Below are positions 1-12,100 of a DNA stretch of 64,000 nucleotides, in pieces. The stretch spans positions 62,001-126,000 of the forward strand of contig NMRA01000645.1 in NCBI GenBank assembly GCA_002633005.1. Direction: 5' to 3'. A program made the translations under genes and the position numbers. This DNA is from Phoronis australis. Lineage: Eukaryota; Phoronida; Phoronidae. The notes below the pieces were generated by a model, which ran no database searches, was not told the DNA's origin, and saw only the letters and a program-made list of their open reading frames with translations. Numbering within the stretch: position 1 is the stretch's first letter; each line of letters opens with the position of its first letter.

Positions 1-37
1 ACGACTCGTGCATCAAAGTAAAATATTCTAGCTTCAG

Positions 38-259
38 TTAACAGTCTGAGTCTTTCATTGGTTTCTTTGAAATGCAGTGTGCATTCTTGTCACTCTCGTG
101 GGTGATATCCAATATTTTAGCCAATGGCATTAGCAGTGGCGAATCATCTTGTTTTGTCGGAGTGTGCAAATGTTGTTCTTTCTTTCCTTCTTGTGGGTGA
201 GAAGTGAGGGATGGTGCGATTATTTGTTTGCTTTGCCTGGTCCACATAGTCAGCTTCTA
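38..259 (-). CDS. possible last coding exon of an unknown minus-strand gene
   Basis: On the minus strand an open frame of about 70 codons ends with a stop at 38-40 and is preceded by a sequence resembling a 3' splice site (TCTAACTAG before AAGCTGAC). The peptide is hydrophilic and rich in Lys, His, Ser and Pro, with no recognisable domain. A leader-like exon with a consensus donor lies about 1.5 kb upstream on the same strand (1819-1891) and could belong to the same transcript. No homology is recognised, so this may be a chance open frame. Confidence 0.15.
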
Positions 260-1811
260 GTTAGATAAAACGAGAATTAAGCGCCTTCCGACCACATGAA
301 AACAAGAAGTATCAATTTGCCTTGTTTCACATCTGCATTATTTTGTCGCAGTCAAGAAACCCTACACTTTGTGAAGCTGGGTGGCCCATGGTAATACTCA
401 TATTACTGAAGCAGAAACCAATATATATTGGCACTGATATCCCTGGTGGTTCAGGCAAGGCTTCAAAAGTTCAAGTTTCGACTGGAAATTTCGAGTTTGA
501 GCTCGCATTTGTAACGTGAATCTTGAGGTCGCAAAGTGCAAGCTACTGAGTATTAGAACTCTCATCAGCATAAAGCATAATATGCTTTAGGTCAAAATTA
601 AAAGTACATTGTCTTGGATTTCATGTTAAACTAAACTGAAAGTATTTTTAAAAAGAAGTTTTAGTTCACATTTTGGAAATTTTTTAGCCCTTGCTATGGG
701 ATATCCGACTTCAAATGCCCTGAACATGAAGTTAGACAAGTACAGTTTTATGTGTCAATAATAATCAGACAAAATAACCCAAAATTCCCCACAGTACCTA
801 CATGCAAGTGGAATTCACCATCAGAGTGGGTAGAATGGCACCTCGTGATGGGGAGACAGCCATTTTGTTTGGTTATTTTTGATGCGTACTGTATAACAGT
901 TGCGACCAATTAGTAATATCGTCTTTGACAGCTATTCAAAACTAAAATGTTTGGACATGCTTTAAACATTCCCACTAAATAAGATTGGTCCAAACCCCGC
1001 CTGTCAGGGTAAACTGTGGGGTTTGGAAAATTGAACTAGACCGTACTTATCCACCTTGGCTGAGTCGCGCTTGGCTCACGATCAAAAGGATGCCGCCAAG
1101 CTGCTCTATTCATCGAGTCACCAGCGAGGATAATTGGCTACGCTCAGGCGGATATGATCAGCTGATTACAATCTAGCCTAGCAAACTGTACTTTTTATGG
1201 AGAGAGTTTTACACGGTTTTTACTGTAATATTTGAAAAGAGGAGCGAAAACAAATGTGAGTACAACTTTGAATTTTTCAAATCGGCCTAGGGTAAGAGAT
1301 TTTGCAACACAGCAACACTCACGATTACTTTCATTCGGCGCGCATGAATACAAAAATATAGACCCAAGTTATTTAGATTTTGGAACACATCCATTGCAAT
1401 ATTCAAAATACGTTTATTATGAATCTTACAAGCTTTAAAACGATGTTTAATTTTATTGTGCTCATTCATTGTCATCCGTCAAATCGGAAATTTCCGAGAT
1501 GTGATCTGCGGCGTGCGCATATGTGTACAAAACACGTGATTGTTATGTTCCTGAAGTACGAAAATTAAGCAACTTTAGCATGCCGTTATTATTGACAGGG
1601 ACACGATAAAACGAATTTGGATTTTGACTATAGTCTTGATACAGCGAGCTGGCTGACCACTGCATCAATGTCTCCGTTAGACCCAGAAATTTCACACAGC
1701 CCGGGTAGTTCACCTCGTCCCCAACATGTAGATCGAGCCTTGGACTATTAATACTCCACGGTAGAGCTAACGACCGTCAGCCTGTGCACACAAAATCTGT
1801 GAGTTAACCAG

Positions 1812-1891
1812 CACTCACCTTGCACGTTGCAACCGTTTAAGTGAAAAACAATCCAGTAAACGCCATTTTCTTGCATAATCCTCCGCCTTTT
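1812..1891 (-). promoter_or_regulatory. leader-exon-like segment with 5' splice site, similar to 22313-22391
   Basis: Read on the minus strand, this ~75 bp segment contains AAAGGCGGAG, an ATG opening a nine-codon upstream frame (MAFTGLFFT then stop), a pyrimidine-poor tail and a donor GCAAG|GTGAGTG. A diverged copy with the same layout occurs at 22313-22391 just upstream of TIMM8 on the same strand. I infer a duplicated non-coding first exon, or a repeat that carries a splice donor. Confidence 0.35.
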
Positions 1892-2960
1892 GTAACACAC
1901 TCGCACGCTCACTCACTCTCATACACTGACGAACTTCAAAACAAACGTCACATGACAACAACATGTGTGTTCATCCAGAGATTTTTCTCGTGTTGTGGGG
2001 TACGATGTAGTGCAGATTTGGACTTAATCGCAATTAATCTGGACTCCTCATGAACTTTAAAAATTGTAAAACATAAGGAAGATTTCAGGTAATTTGTTGA
2101 GTCGAAACTATATTCTTATTCAAGAATTCAAGTTTTCCTATTGACGATCGCGATTCAGCGACGCATCAATTGGCAAGTTTTCGCCCTGTGATGAGCACAA
2201 TTTTTTGAAAAATTATTATAATTTAACAACGGAATTTGATAGCAATGCACCACAATTTTGTAGAAAGACTGTCATGGGCTACAATTACGTCACAGAGCGT
2301 AAATTTGTTGAATCCTAGCTTCCGATTTTACCTGTTTGGGAAACCGGGTTTCAACTGTCGCAACTACAATAAGCGTCCCCTCCCCGTGAAATGAATTTTT
2401 CTAAGCATTTTTTAGAGCCAATACAGTATACAGCTTTCCACCAAGGCTAGGTGATGTTACTACATTATTCTTTGTTGCATTAATTAACTGGTCTTGGCTA
2501 ATTATCATTTGATGGCCTGATCATCCATTCAGCCAAAAGTAGTTCTAGAGGTGGCTTATCAGCCAATTATTCATGCATGCTGACTCACAATAGAAGCCTG
2601 ATAAGAGTGAAGGTGGATAAATGCGGTGTTCCTACAGTTTCTTGTGGTAGTGGATGTGTTCACGACATGAAATCATGAATCTCTCTTCATCCTAAGAGCC
2701 AGGCAATAATTTTGGAATATATCTGTCAAACACTTGACTCGGAGACAACACATAATTCGCAGTCATGAAATAATGAGATTAATTGTAGTGGAAACTCTAA
2801 GTTCGTCTTTCCCTGCCACTCATTAAATGAATGCCACATGCCACGATGCAGGCCTAAGTTTTCTGACTGATGAGTCTTCACTCTTCAAAAAGTCCTCATT
2901 GAGTTGTAATAATAGCGTGTTGTCGATCATTGTCAGTTCCGTTATCATTTCATCTTTCAG

Positions 2961-3122
2961 GTTCTTCACGTGAAGTACTTAATGTTGCTTTTACTGGAGA
3001 CAAGGAAAAGGTTAAAATCGATGGGAAATGTTAACTATGTGTCAACGTCAATGTCAAAACAAATCACCATCGTAGGCGATCTGCATGGAAAATTGGATGA
3101 CCTCTGTATCATCTTCTATAAG
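2961..3122 (+). CDS. PPEF: PPEF exon a (first visible): start of catalytic domain
   Basis: Acceptor TTTCATCTTTCAG ends at 2960 and donor GTACAATG begins at 3123. The 54 codons (phase 0 at both ends) include VSTSMSKQ and the metal-binding GDLHGKLDD, as in PPEF proteins. The reading begins in mid-domain (VLHVKYLM), so at least one upstream exon must exist. Confidence 0.93.
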
Positions 3123-6100
3123 GTACAATGCTTCCGTCAATCCTTGCATCATAGTGTGTTGAGATTTGAACACTAATGAGTTGTCATATTAAGTAGGCCT
3201 TGTTTTTGCTGAGAGTTCTCGCGGTTAAATACAAATAAACAATTCCTGTTTTAAGTAGCAGGATTAATGGAAAACTCCTGCTGGAGTGATAATTGGGTCA
3301 TCTTCGTTGTTTTAACTTGTACGTTCGGTACTTAGTTCTACTATCTTTTTGGTAATTCAGATATCAGCATGTCAACCGAGTAATGAAAGAATAAGTTGGT
3401 TTTAATGTTTGTAGTTGCAGGTTTTTCAAACTAAAACAGTGTAGGTATTGGAATTTTATGGTTTGGTTTCGTGTGCATTGCATTTTGTATAATATTTTTA
3501 TTTTAGACTTAAAAGGGCTAAAATTATCAGGGCTGTTCCAGCAAAATCTGTATGGGAGGGGGGAAGGCATTTTGATTTCGTACCCACCACCCATATTTTT
3601 CATTTATTTCTCCAACCCATGACTCATAATTTTTTAATTATTTTTAATAGGTTAAAATATAAAATCCAACACTTGCAAACAAATTGCCTCCAGGATGACC
3701 TGTTAAGAACTTAGATGATTGACAGAAAAGAACTAGTTGTCTTGTCCAATATTGTCAAAAACTAAAGTAGCCTGTGAGCAATACTTTTGGCAGCCACCAG
3801 GTGTCTCTTATCTTACTCCTCATACTTTTTATTTAAAAATCATCAATTTTCTTATATGTGTTAACTTTTCAATTCAATAGGACTGCAGACAAACATTTGA
3901 CTCAAATCAAGTTGCCCATGACTTGATTAATGGCTTAGTGAACATATTGCACTCGGTTCGCTGGCAATATGGGCTTTTTTGTATTGGGATAAGTTAGGAT
4001 AATTATGCCAATTGCATTTTTTTGAGTTTCGATGGCTGAAGTAACCAACCTGTCAACATTAACAGGTCAAAAAATACCACCCATTTTTAATGCATCACTT
4101 CTTACAGGAAGGACCACCCATAATTTGAGTTTTTTTCTGAAGACCACCACCCATGAATTTTTATTTCTACTGCTGTCCCTCCCCCTCCCACACGGATTTT
4201 ACTGGAACAGCCCTCAGCAAATCGTTAAATGCTATGTCTTGTAAGATTGTTCAAATCTCTCCTATTCACTTTTCTCAGCCGGGTGCAGTCCTTTTTGCTC
4301 CAAAAATATTTTATTTCTCATTTCAAAAATCGGTCTTCAGAAAGATGATTGCTCCCAGATGTAATGGCTTAATTCAAATTATTGTGCATTAAAAAGTTCG
4401 ATGACTTGCAATTGGCATAATAGTCTGAGTCGATCACAATGGTCATTCAAGGGGAAAACATGTTTAATTTAACTCAATTTAAGCCTTATTGGACAATTTT
4501 TATATGATTGGATGTCCTTGCAAAGTTTCTCATCAATACTTGACAAGCAAAACACATTGACCTTTGATCATATTCAATGTTGGGCAATACTTACTGATGA
4601 GTAAATGTCTAATCCAGTACCACAGATGGCAGGGGAGAAATCTCTTTATTTCATTAATGGGTCTTAACATCAATTACTTTGTGCCTCGTGGTCGTTGTCC
4701 AGGTCATTAACCATATTCTTCAGTTGATTTGCCAGAACGTAGCCAAGGGAATAACAGGTCGTAGAGATAAGATTGCAAATAAATATTCTGCGAACAGAAT
4801 TGGAATGCGTCCTATGACTGATCATTATAGTTGTTCACTGAATGCCTTCAAAAAATCTTGTATTGCCGAATGAAATATTTAGTAAACCAATGAGCAAAGT
4901 TTTGGAATAACTTGTAAGTGAATCTCTGCTTATCAATACGACATTGATATATATTCAGTATTTAATTAATTTCATAAAAAGTTCTTAAAATGTATAAAAA
5001 TTTAACATCTAGATAATTATATAGTTACTGATTTGTGAAGCTTAAGTGCTTATGCCTCTATCTGAGTATCACACAAATAGAAACAAAAATTTATGGTCAA
5101 TGTTTGTTTAAAGCAACAGCGGGAAGAAGTAGAAACGCATCATTTGTCATTTGTTTGTATATGCTTTGATAATCTGATTGCCTACGATTCACGTCAAAAA
5201 TTATTAGAAAAAGCACAATATTTCATTCATCAGCAGTAAACACTCTGCAGTGTAGCGCACAATATGGTGGATATGCGGAAATTTATTTTTGTCAAGTTTT
5301 TCAATTGACTTCACTATCAGCATATATTTTGATCAGCTGTTATGAAACAAAACTTTGCCCATTTTCACAACATAACCAGTCCTTATAGAGAGAATTGTAG
5401 AGAAAATGCTATTTTGGCTATTATTTTTGATTGAAAATTAAGATTTGCCATGCGTACTTTGGACTTTTGATTGCTTGGTTGTGCTAGTGATACTCAAGCC
5501 TCTCCCCACGGTTTTATCCTGTACCTGAAATTGTTCAGACAAGTTCTCCAAGCCTCGTGAGCTGTTTTCTTGTGAAATTATCTATGAATCACCATCGTAT
5601 TAGGTTTCATCCCATTATCATTTGTGGAGTGTCAGGTGCCTTATTTGAGGTAATGATACATAAATAGTATTCATTTATTGTACAGTTATGAAAGGGATTT
5701 TCTCCATTACACTGTCGCAGTCTCCCTAATTGGTCAATTTTTGTCCAAGTTTGTTGAATTTCTTTGTTTTACTTCAAGAAAAAGAAGACAAGGTTTTTAG
5801 CCTTTGGCCAACATTTGTGTGCCGGATATGCAGGCCGGATTTTGACATTCTAGATCTTACAAACACAGCTGTTTTGTCAAGAAATTTGTGAAAATGCAAT
5901 TTTGCTTATCTTCCATACTGTGTTCTAGCATGAAGAATTTAACCAAACGGGTTTTGATTCTAACAGTCTTGTGCATTCTTGTGTTTACTTAATGCTGTTT
6001 TTCGCTTTCCAGAATGGCCTTCCAGCCGGTGGCAATACTTACATATTCAACGGTGATTTTGTGGACAGGGGAAGTAACTCCGTAGAAGTGATCTGCATTC

Positions 6101-9100
6101 TGTTCGCCTGTCTGCTGGTTCATCCAAATGATGTATTTCTCAACAGAGGGAACCACGAAGACCACGTCATGAATCTCAGGTAGTTGCAGACGTTCGACAT
6201 ACAATTTTTACTACAAAAGGCTCAGAATATGACAATGACTTCCGCTTAATCTAATCTCAAAAACTACTGAGACGAAACTAATTTTTTTTGCTCTTCAGAT
6301 ATTTCAGGATGTCTGCTTATCTGTGTGAGACAATTGAACATCCCTCTGCGCAACAGGAAAATCCTACATCCCAGATTCATCTGATTCTTCTTTTGCGGAA
6401 GAAGAAAAAATATTGAATGATTGACTTAGCTCTTGAAATATATAACTGTTAGTATATTTTTGAGCCAAGGTTGCATAGTTTAAAACATTTTACCGTGCCT
6501 TTCTTAGCTTTTCAAATTTAACGTCTGTATATTGCAACTCACTATTCATCAGAGTGGCAAATGGAGAAGAAATTTCATTCTAAAAGGGCATAGTACATAA
6601 AACTGATGCAAGTACCTTACAGATGTGCAACAGTGTTGGCAAATACTGGAGAATCAAAGTCATCGTTATCGTGTTCCAAGAAGTAGATATTCGGCTGCAT
6701 GAATTATGAAAAAGCTTTAAATCTCTAAAGCATTATAGCCTCTGTTTTGCTTTCTAGAGTTTTTCGCTAATGGAGTTACCTGTACCATAAATGAAACTTA
6801 AGCCTCTTTGCTTTTCCTTGTGATTATGTGCATCTTACATTAGATATTTTCTCTGTATTTTCATCTTTTCCCTGTGCATTTTCATTAATTCATTAAGTAA
6901 TCTTCAAAGGGAAACATATCAAGATCCACTGAAACTGGTACTGCAAGCTTCATTTTATTGGTATTAGATGTATTCCTAGTTTAACTCAAACACTTGCTTA
7001 AAGGCCTGAATTCCATTATAGACCCAGTTACAACCTGCAGACACATGTGACTAAACTAATTGTAACCATTAACACATGCATTTTTGAAAAACCTGGTTGA
7101 AGTTTTTAAAAACTTTCAGGTACGGCTTTCTGAAGGAAGTCATGTCGAAGTACAAAAGTCACGCACCAAGGATAATGCGACTCTTTACGGACGTCTTCAG
7201 CTGGCTGCCTCTGGTAACCATCATAGATCACAAGATATTAGTGGCTCACGGCGGAGTCTCCGACAAAACTAGTCTGGAAGTGATCAAAACTCTTAACAGG
7301 CACAGGGTAGGGTTTTAAGGCTGAAACTCTAGACGTGTTGGCTTTTGAAAAGTAATTTATATGGCAACTGGAAAGCAGAAATCTTAAAAAGTAATCATAA
7401 GGCTCCAACTTTCTTTGCTCACCATCTGACAAACTTTGTAACCAAAATTTGATAATTTTTTTCAAATTAGCAACGAAAATTTCCACCCAGTCATTTAATT
7501 ATACAATTGCAGTGACCAATTTTCAGTGCTTAAAGTTCAAAATTATAAGTTTTAAAGACGTTTACATTACCTTGACTTGGTACATTACTATGTAACATCA
7601 AGGAGTGTCCTAGTACAGGAGAGTTCACTCCGCCATTTTACCATTCGCCGCAATGGTTACCGGTCGAAACACTAGCGCCCCAAGCAGTGAATAATCAACA
7701 CTTAGATAGGAGCGCAGTCCGAACAATGTAAACACTGATAAATTCATACTTAAATGACATTCAACGTGCAATAAAATTACTGACTGTGTGATTGAAAATG
7801 GTTAGAATACATAAACTAACATCCGCTTACAATCGAATGAGAAAGAAACTGTGTATTTTAATCAATATTAAAGTGTATTTGTTTTTATTCTCTTGAAGCT
7901 CCCTTCAAAATCCATGATCATGGTTTTGTTTCATGCTTGAGTTCTTAACAAGGCAATTAGCGTTCCTTATAACAGTTCATACCTCCATGGACTACATACT
8001 TTGAATGATTGCTCTTTGGGGTTCAGAGGGGAACTGCCCCCAGGTGCCAGCTAAGGGGGTACCAGGCAAAAACCAGGTGGGCGCCAAATGGGTGTTGACC
8101 CCTTCCAAGGGGGGTTTACATGGGAGGAGTGCTAAACAGGTAAAGACCAATGGGTATGTATGCCACATGTGTGTTGATCCCCTCTGATCGTCACACATTT
8201 TGGTTGCTCCCCTGACCATTGACAAACATGTTGCTCCCAGCTCACTGCTGGTTTCATTTCCACCCAACAATTCCGCATGTGTTCCCTATTCAATGCACCA
8301 GGCTACTAGCAATGCATACAATTGTTTTGTGCAGTGGATGTTAAACAAGTGAGAAGAAGAAAGCAAGGCAATTCATAACTACCACATAATAGTAATACAA
8401 TTTTAGAACATTCCATTATTTCTTATACATGCCAATATAGGGTAAACTCAAATCCACTCTCCCACTCACCAACAGTTACAAGTCAGTTGCTAATCTGTAG
8501 AAAAGCTCACAACTTACAAAACGAAGTAACATTGAGTATATCATCACTCATCACTAATCAAAGTTCAAAATGTCATGGCAAAAAACTTAAAGAGGTACTG
8601 AACAGCAATCAAAATATTCACTACCCACATAGCTTCATACAAAACTGAATTAAAAAGACTTGGATGATAAAACCAAAATTTTATTTTATATACCCACTGT
8701 TCCTATTATCAATAACAGTAAATATTTCAGGTAAGTTAAAGCCAGACCACAAGATCATATCTGATACCTAGCCACAACTGGGGCTTAAATTAATCACAAT
8801 CTCCAAAAACGANNNNNNNNNNNNNNNNNNNNNNNNNNNNNNNNNNNNNNNNNNNNNNNNNNNNNNNNNNNNNNNNNNNNNNNNNNNNNNNNNNNNNNNN
8901 NNNNCAAAAACAATCTGCCACAGTTTTCAAAAAATTCTGGCAGCAGGCTTATTTTGTACAAAGTTGTGTGCAGTCATGTTTTGAGATTTGAATAAAGCAT
9001 TTGCATTATTGATACGCATGCCATGGCCACCTTTTGTTACAGTACTACTCACTGCTCAAACCGCCGATGAGGGAGGGGTCAAATGACGGAGATGAGCTGG

Positions 9101-12100
9101 ATCGTGTTGACTATGTGGAGTGGCGACAGGTGAGGAGAGGTGTGCCCCTGTGTTTTACAAGTTTGGAGTGTTCATTTTGTAAACATGTGAGGCAAGAACA
9201 CTTCGTTTTCTGGTAGTTGATAACTCTTAATGTTCATAAATGTAAATCCTGAACCGGCGTAGAAATGTAGATCACAAAAATTTAAGTCTGGTCTACATGC
9301 CACCTGTTTGCCACATCACATGACCCCTGTCGGGGGATAGAAATAATTTCTGACTTGTGTTCATTAGGTCAGGTGATGTGGCCAATAGGTGGCATGCAGG
9401 CCAGACTTAAAATGTTTGTGGTTCATAAATATACTATGTTGTAAACACATCGATAGACATGTTAACTTCAGGGAAATGGCCATAGCAATGATATGCAGCA
9501 ACAGGAGTTCCGTCAACATTTCTTTGAAGTTCACATGTTTGAAGCACGAGTTGCCAAGTGATCTGAAAAAAAGGATATATATATTTGCGAAGATAATTCT
9601 TTGAAATTAGCGGTATGACACTATCAATATTTAGAGTTTTTTGAAAATTTTGTGGACAGGTAAAAGATTCTACAAAAAGTGCAATTTAAAACTTCAGATG
9701 ATCGATCAATAAAAGTTGTGTTTCCATATCAATAGAATAAAGAAAATCCAGGGAAAATATTGGAAAATGCACTGAGCTAGTCCACAGAAATCCAAATGAT
9801 AATTAAAACAAATTTCCAACCATTTGAGAGGTGTCAAAATTTCACTGAAATACTACTGTAACAATAAATTTGTTTACTAACAAAGTTTCTATCGAAGATT
9901 AGAAGCATACATCGCAGAAAATGAGCATTTCAGATGTGTAATTGCATTGTAATTTGCTCATTTTGTAACTTCATTTTTGTTCTACAGAACCTGATTTTGT
10001 TATTAAATAGATGAACAGTAAAATTCGCGTCAGTTGGACATGCTGTGGTTGATCTAGCCGGCGCTTTCATTCCTTTAAAATAAGTTTAGCTTTGCCTTGC
10101 ACGAAGTTGGATGTGCAAGTTTTATTGTATTTATGTTGAAAAGTAAACGAGTTTGAGCTGTCAACAGACAATGTGTTGAAAAATTATGGGCATTTACAAC
10201 AATGTAAACAGTCCTTGAAAATTAATGAAAGTAGATCAATTTTTGGCACTCCTTTTTGTACGATATTGGCGAGGTTTTAAAACTGTTTGTTATTGGTTTG
10301 ATGACATCAATGCTAGCTCATATAAAAATGTAATTTGCTTTTTTGTTTGTTTCAGATGTTAGATGTTCTCTGGAGTGATCCCAGGAAGCAGCTGGGTTGT
10401 CAAGCCAACCATTTCCGTGGCGGCGGTTGCTATTTTGGACCAGATGTCACGGACATGTTTCTTCGGAAAAACGGTCTCAAGATGCTGATTCGTTCACACG
10501 AATGTAAGCCCGAGGGCTACGAGTTCATGCACGGGAAATTGGTAAATATTAAAATATGAACTATGGTGGAGAAACGTGATTACACGACACGTCATGTTTC
10601 TCTGTCTCAGATAATTCAGATCTGATAGTATTATTCAACTGGCATTTGAACTATGAATACTGAATTGTAGGCACAGTTTTCTTTTATTTTAAAACATGTT
10701 TTTCAAATTAGCTAAGTTCATCAAAGATTAGCGCATCGTGTACTTGATGCGAGTCAGTTTCTGAAACTTTCCTATAGGTTTTAAGACAGAGATATTGGCA
10801 AAATTAACCTAAGTGTGTGTTCATTTTCTGTCATAAATAGCTTTTAGTTTTTAATGTATGTCTACTTTTACAGTTCAGTTAATGACTATTACAGCGTCCA
10901 ATAATCTCCATTTTCTGATACGCATCAAGAACTGTAGTATAAAAGGATCCAGCGAGCATATTTACTGATTTTCTGATCTTTTCCATTTAGCAAAGTTATG
11001 GACAGTGAATTGAAAGCTGATGTTTGTTAGTGGTCACAAAATAACACCTCGGTGATTTCAAAGACATGATTGATGAGGTTACACTAAAAAACTTCAGTAT
11101 TATGCAAACTCAATTTCATACTTATATAAAAGTATATCTTTATGATCTGTGTACAGGTGCTAACAGTTTTCTCGGCGTCTAACTACTATGAGGTAGGAAG
11201 TAACAAGGGGGCCTACATCAAGATGGGTCCGGACCTCAAACCCCACTGCGTCCAGTTCATGGCAACGAAGCAGTCAAGGAAATTGACGCCCTCACAAAGG
11301 TGTGTTGTATTGTGGGTCGAAGAGGTCAACAAAAAGTGACCTTTGACATTGCAGTTGTATCAAAAAATAAACCTGACCTACTGGTGACACATGAAACTGC
11401 ACAGAAATATCCATTTTAGTACAGAAAAGGTATTATTGAATTCTGAGGAATTTTCAAACTTATGCATCTTTACACATTGAGGGCAAATTAATCTCTTCAT
11501 AATATTCAGCAACAGGGCTGTGCTGTCACAAATAACATTCCATTTCACTGTCAAATAGTTGTGGCATGAAAAGTGTCTTAGCTCGACTGAGTTTGACTGT
11601 ACTCTATCCATATGTACAGGTGTCAGTTCTCTGCTCTGTCAAGGTATTTAATTTCATGGTTACATGTCAGTCTATAGTGCCATTTATATTTAGTGTAACT
11701 GGTTTTAAATGTTTTAGTTATTCATTCTTTCTGACTGTGCTGTTAAAGAAGCATTCATGTTTATTTCTAAACTTAACAACATAATTACACGATTGTGTGG
11801 CAAACAAGGCATTAGCTGCCAGCCGTGACTTAATTTATATCTCTATTTCAAATATTTATCAGAATCAGCCTAATAGAAGAGTCAGCTATTCGTGATCTCC
11901 AAGAGAAAATATTCGCATTGAAGTCAACTCTGCTGGAAGACTTCAGGAGTCTCGACAGCGAGGACACAGGTTTGTTTGTTTGTCTGGTTGTTTATTTTCT
12001 GTCAAATGAAAAAGTAAGAAACATTTTTGAGGCTGCTTGTTCATGAAACATTTTGAAAAGCACACATGCGTCTCGTATAAAAGTTGAACCTACAGTACAC

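Larger units (their letters stand above)
1..2960. other. 5' flank or N-terminal introns of the PPEF gene, no firm exon
   Basis: The exons that should encode the PPEF N-terminus (about 100-150 residues including the IQ calmodulin-binding motif) were sought here on the + strand and not recognised; they may lie before the window or be too divergent to read by eye. Two minus-strand items are worth noting: a leader-exon-like segment with a good splice donor at 1812-1891, and an open frame at 38-247. Otherwise I see only AT-rich non-coding sequence. Confidence 0.5.

Noticed and set aside
1021-1180. GC-richer stretch considered as the PPEF IQ-motif exon
   Set aside because: No frame gives an IQ consensus or the DSYxGPxxxFPL-type segment, and no convincing splice pair is present.
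7992-8270. Overlapping open frames on both strands in a PPEF intron
   Set aside because: No similarity to known proteins, and the flanking PPEF exons join in phase without them.
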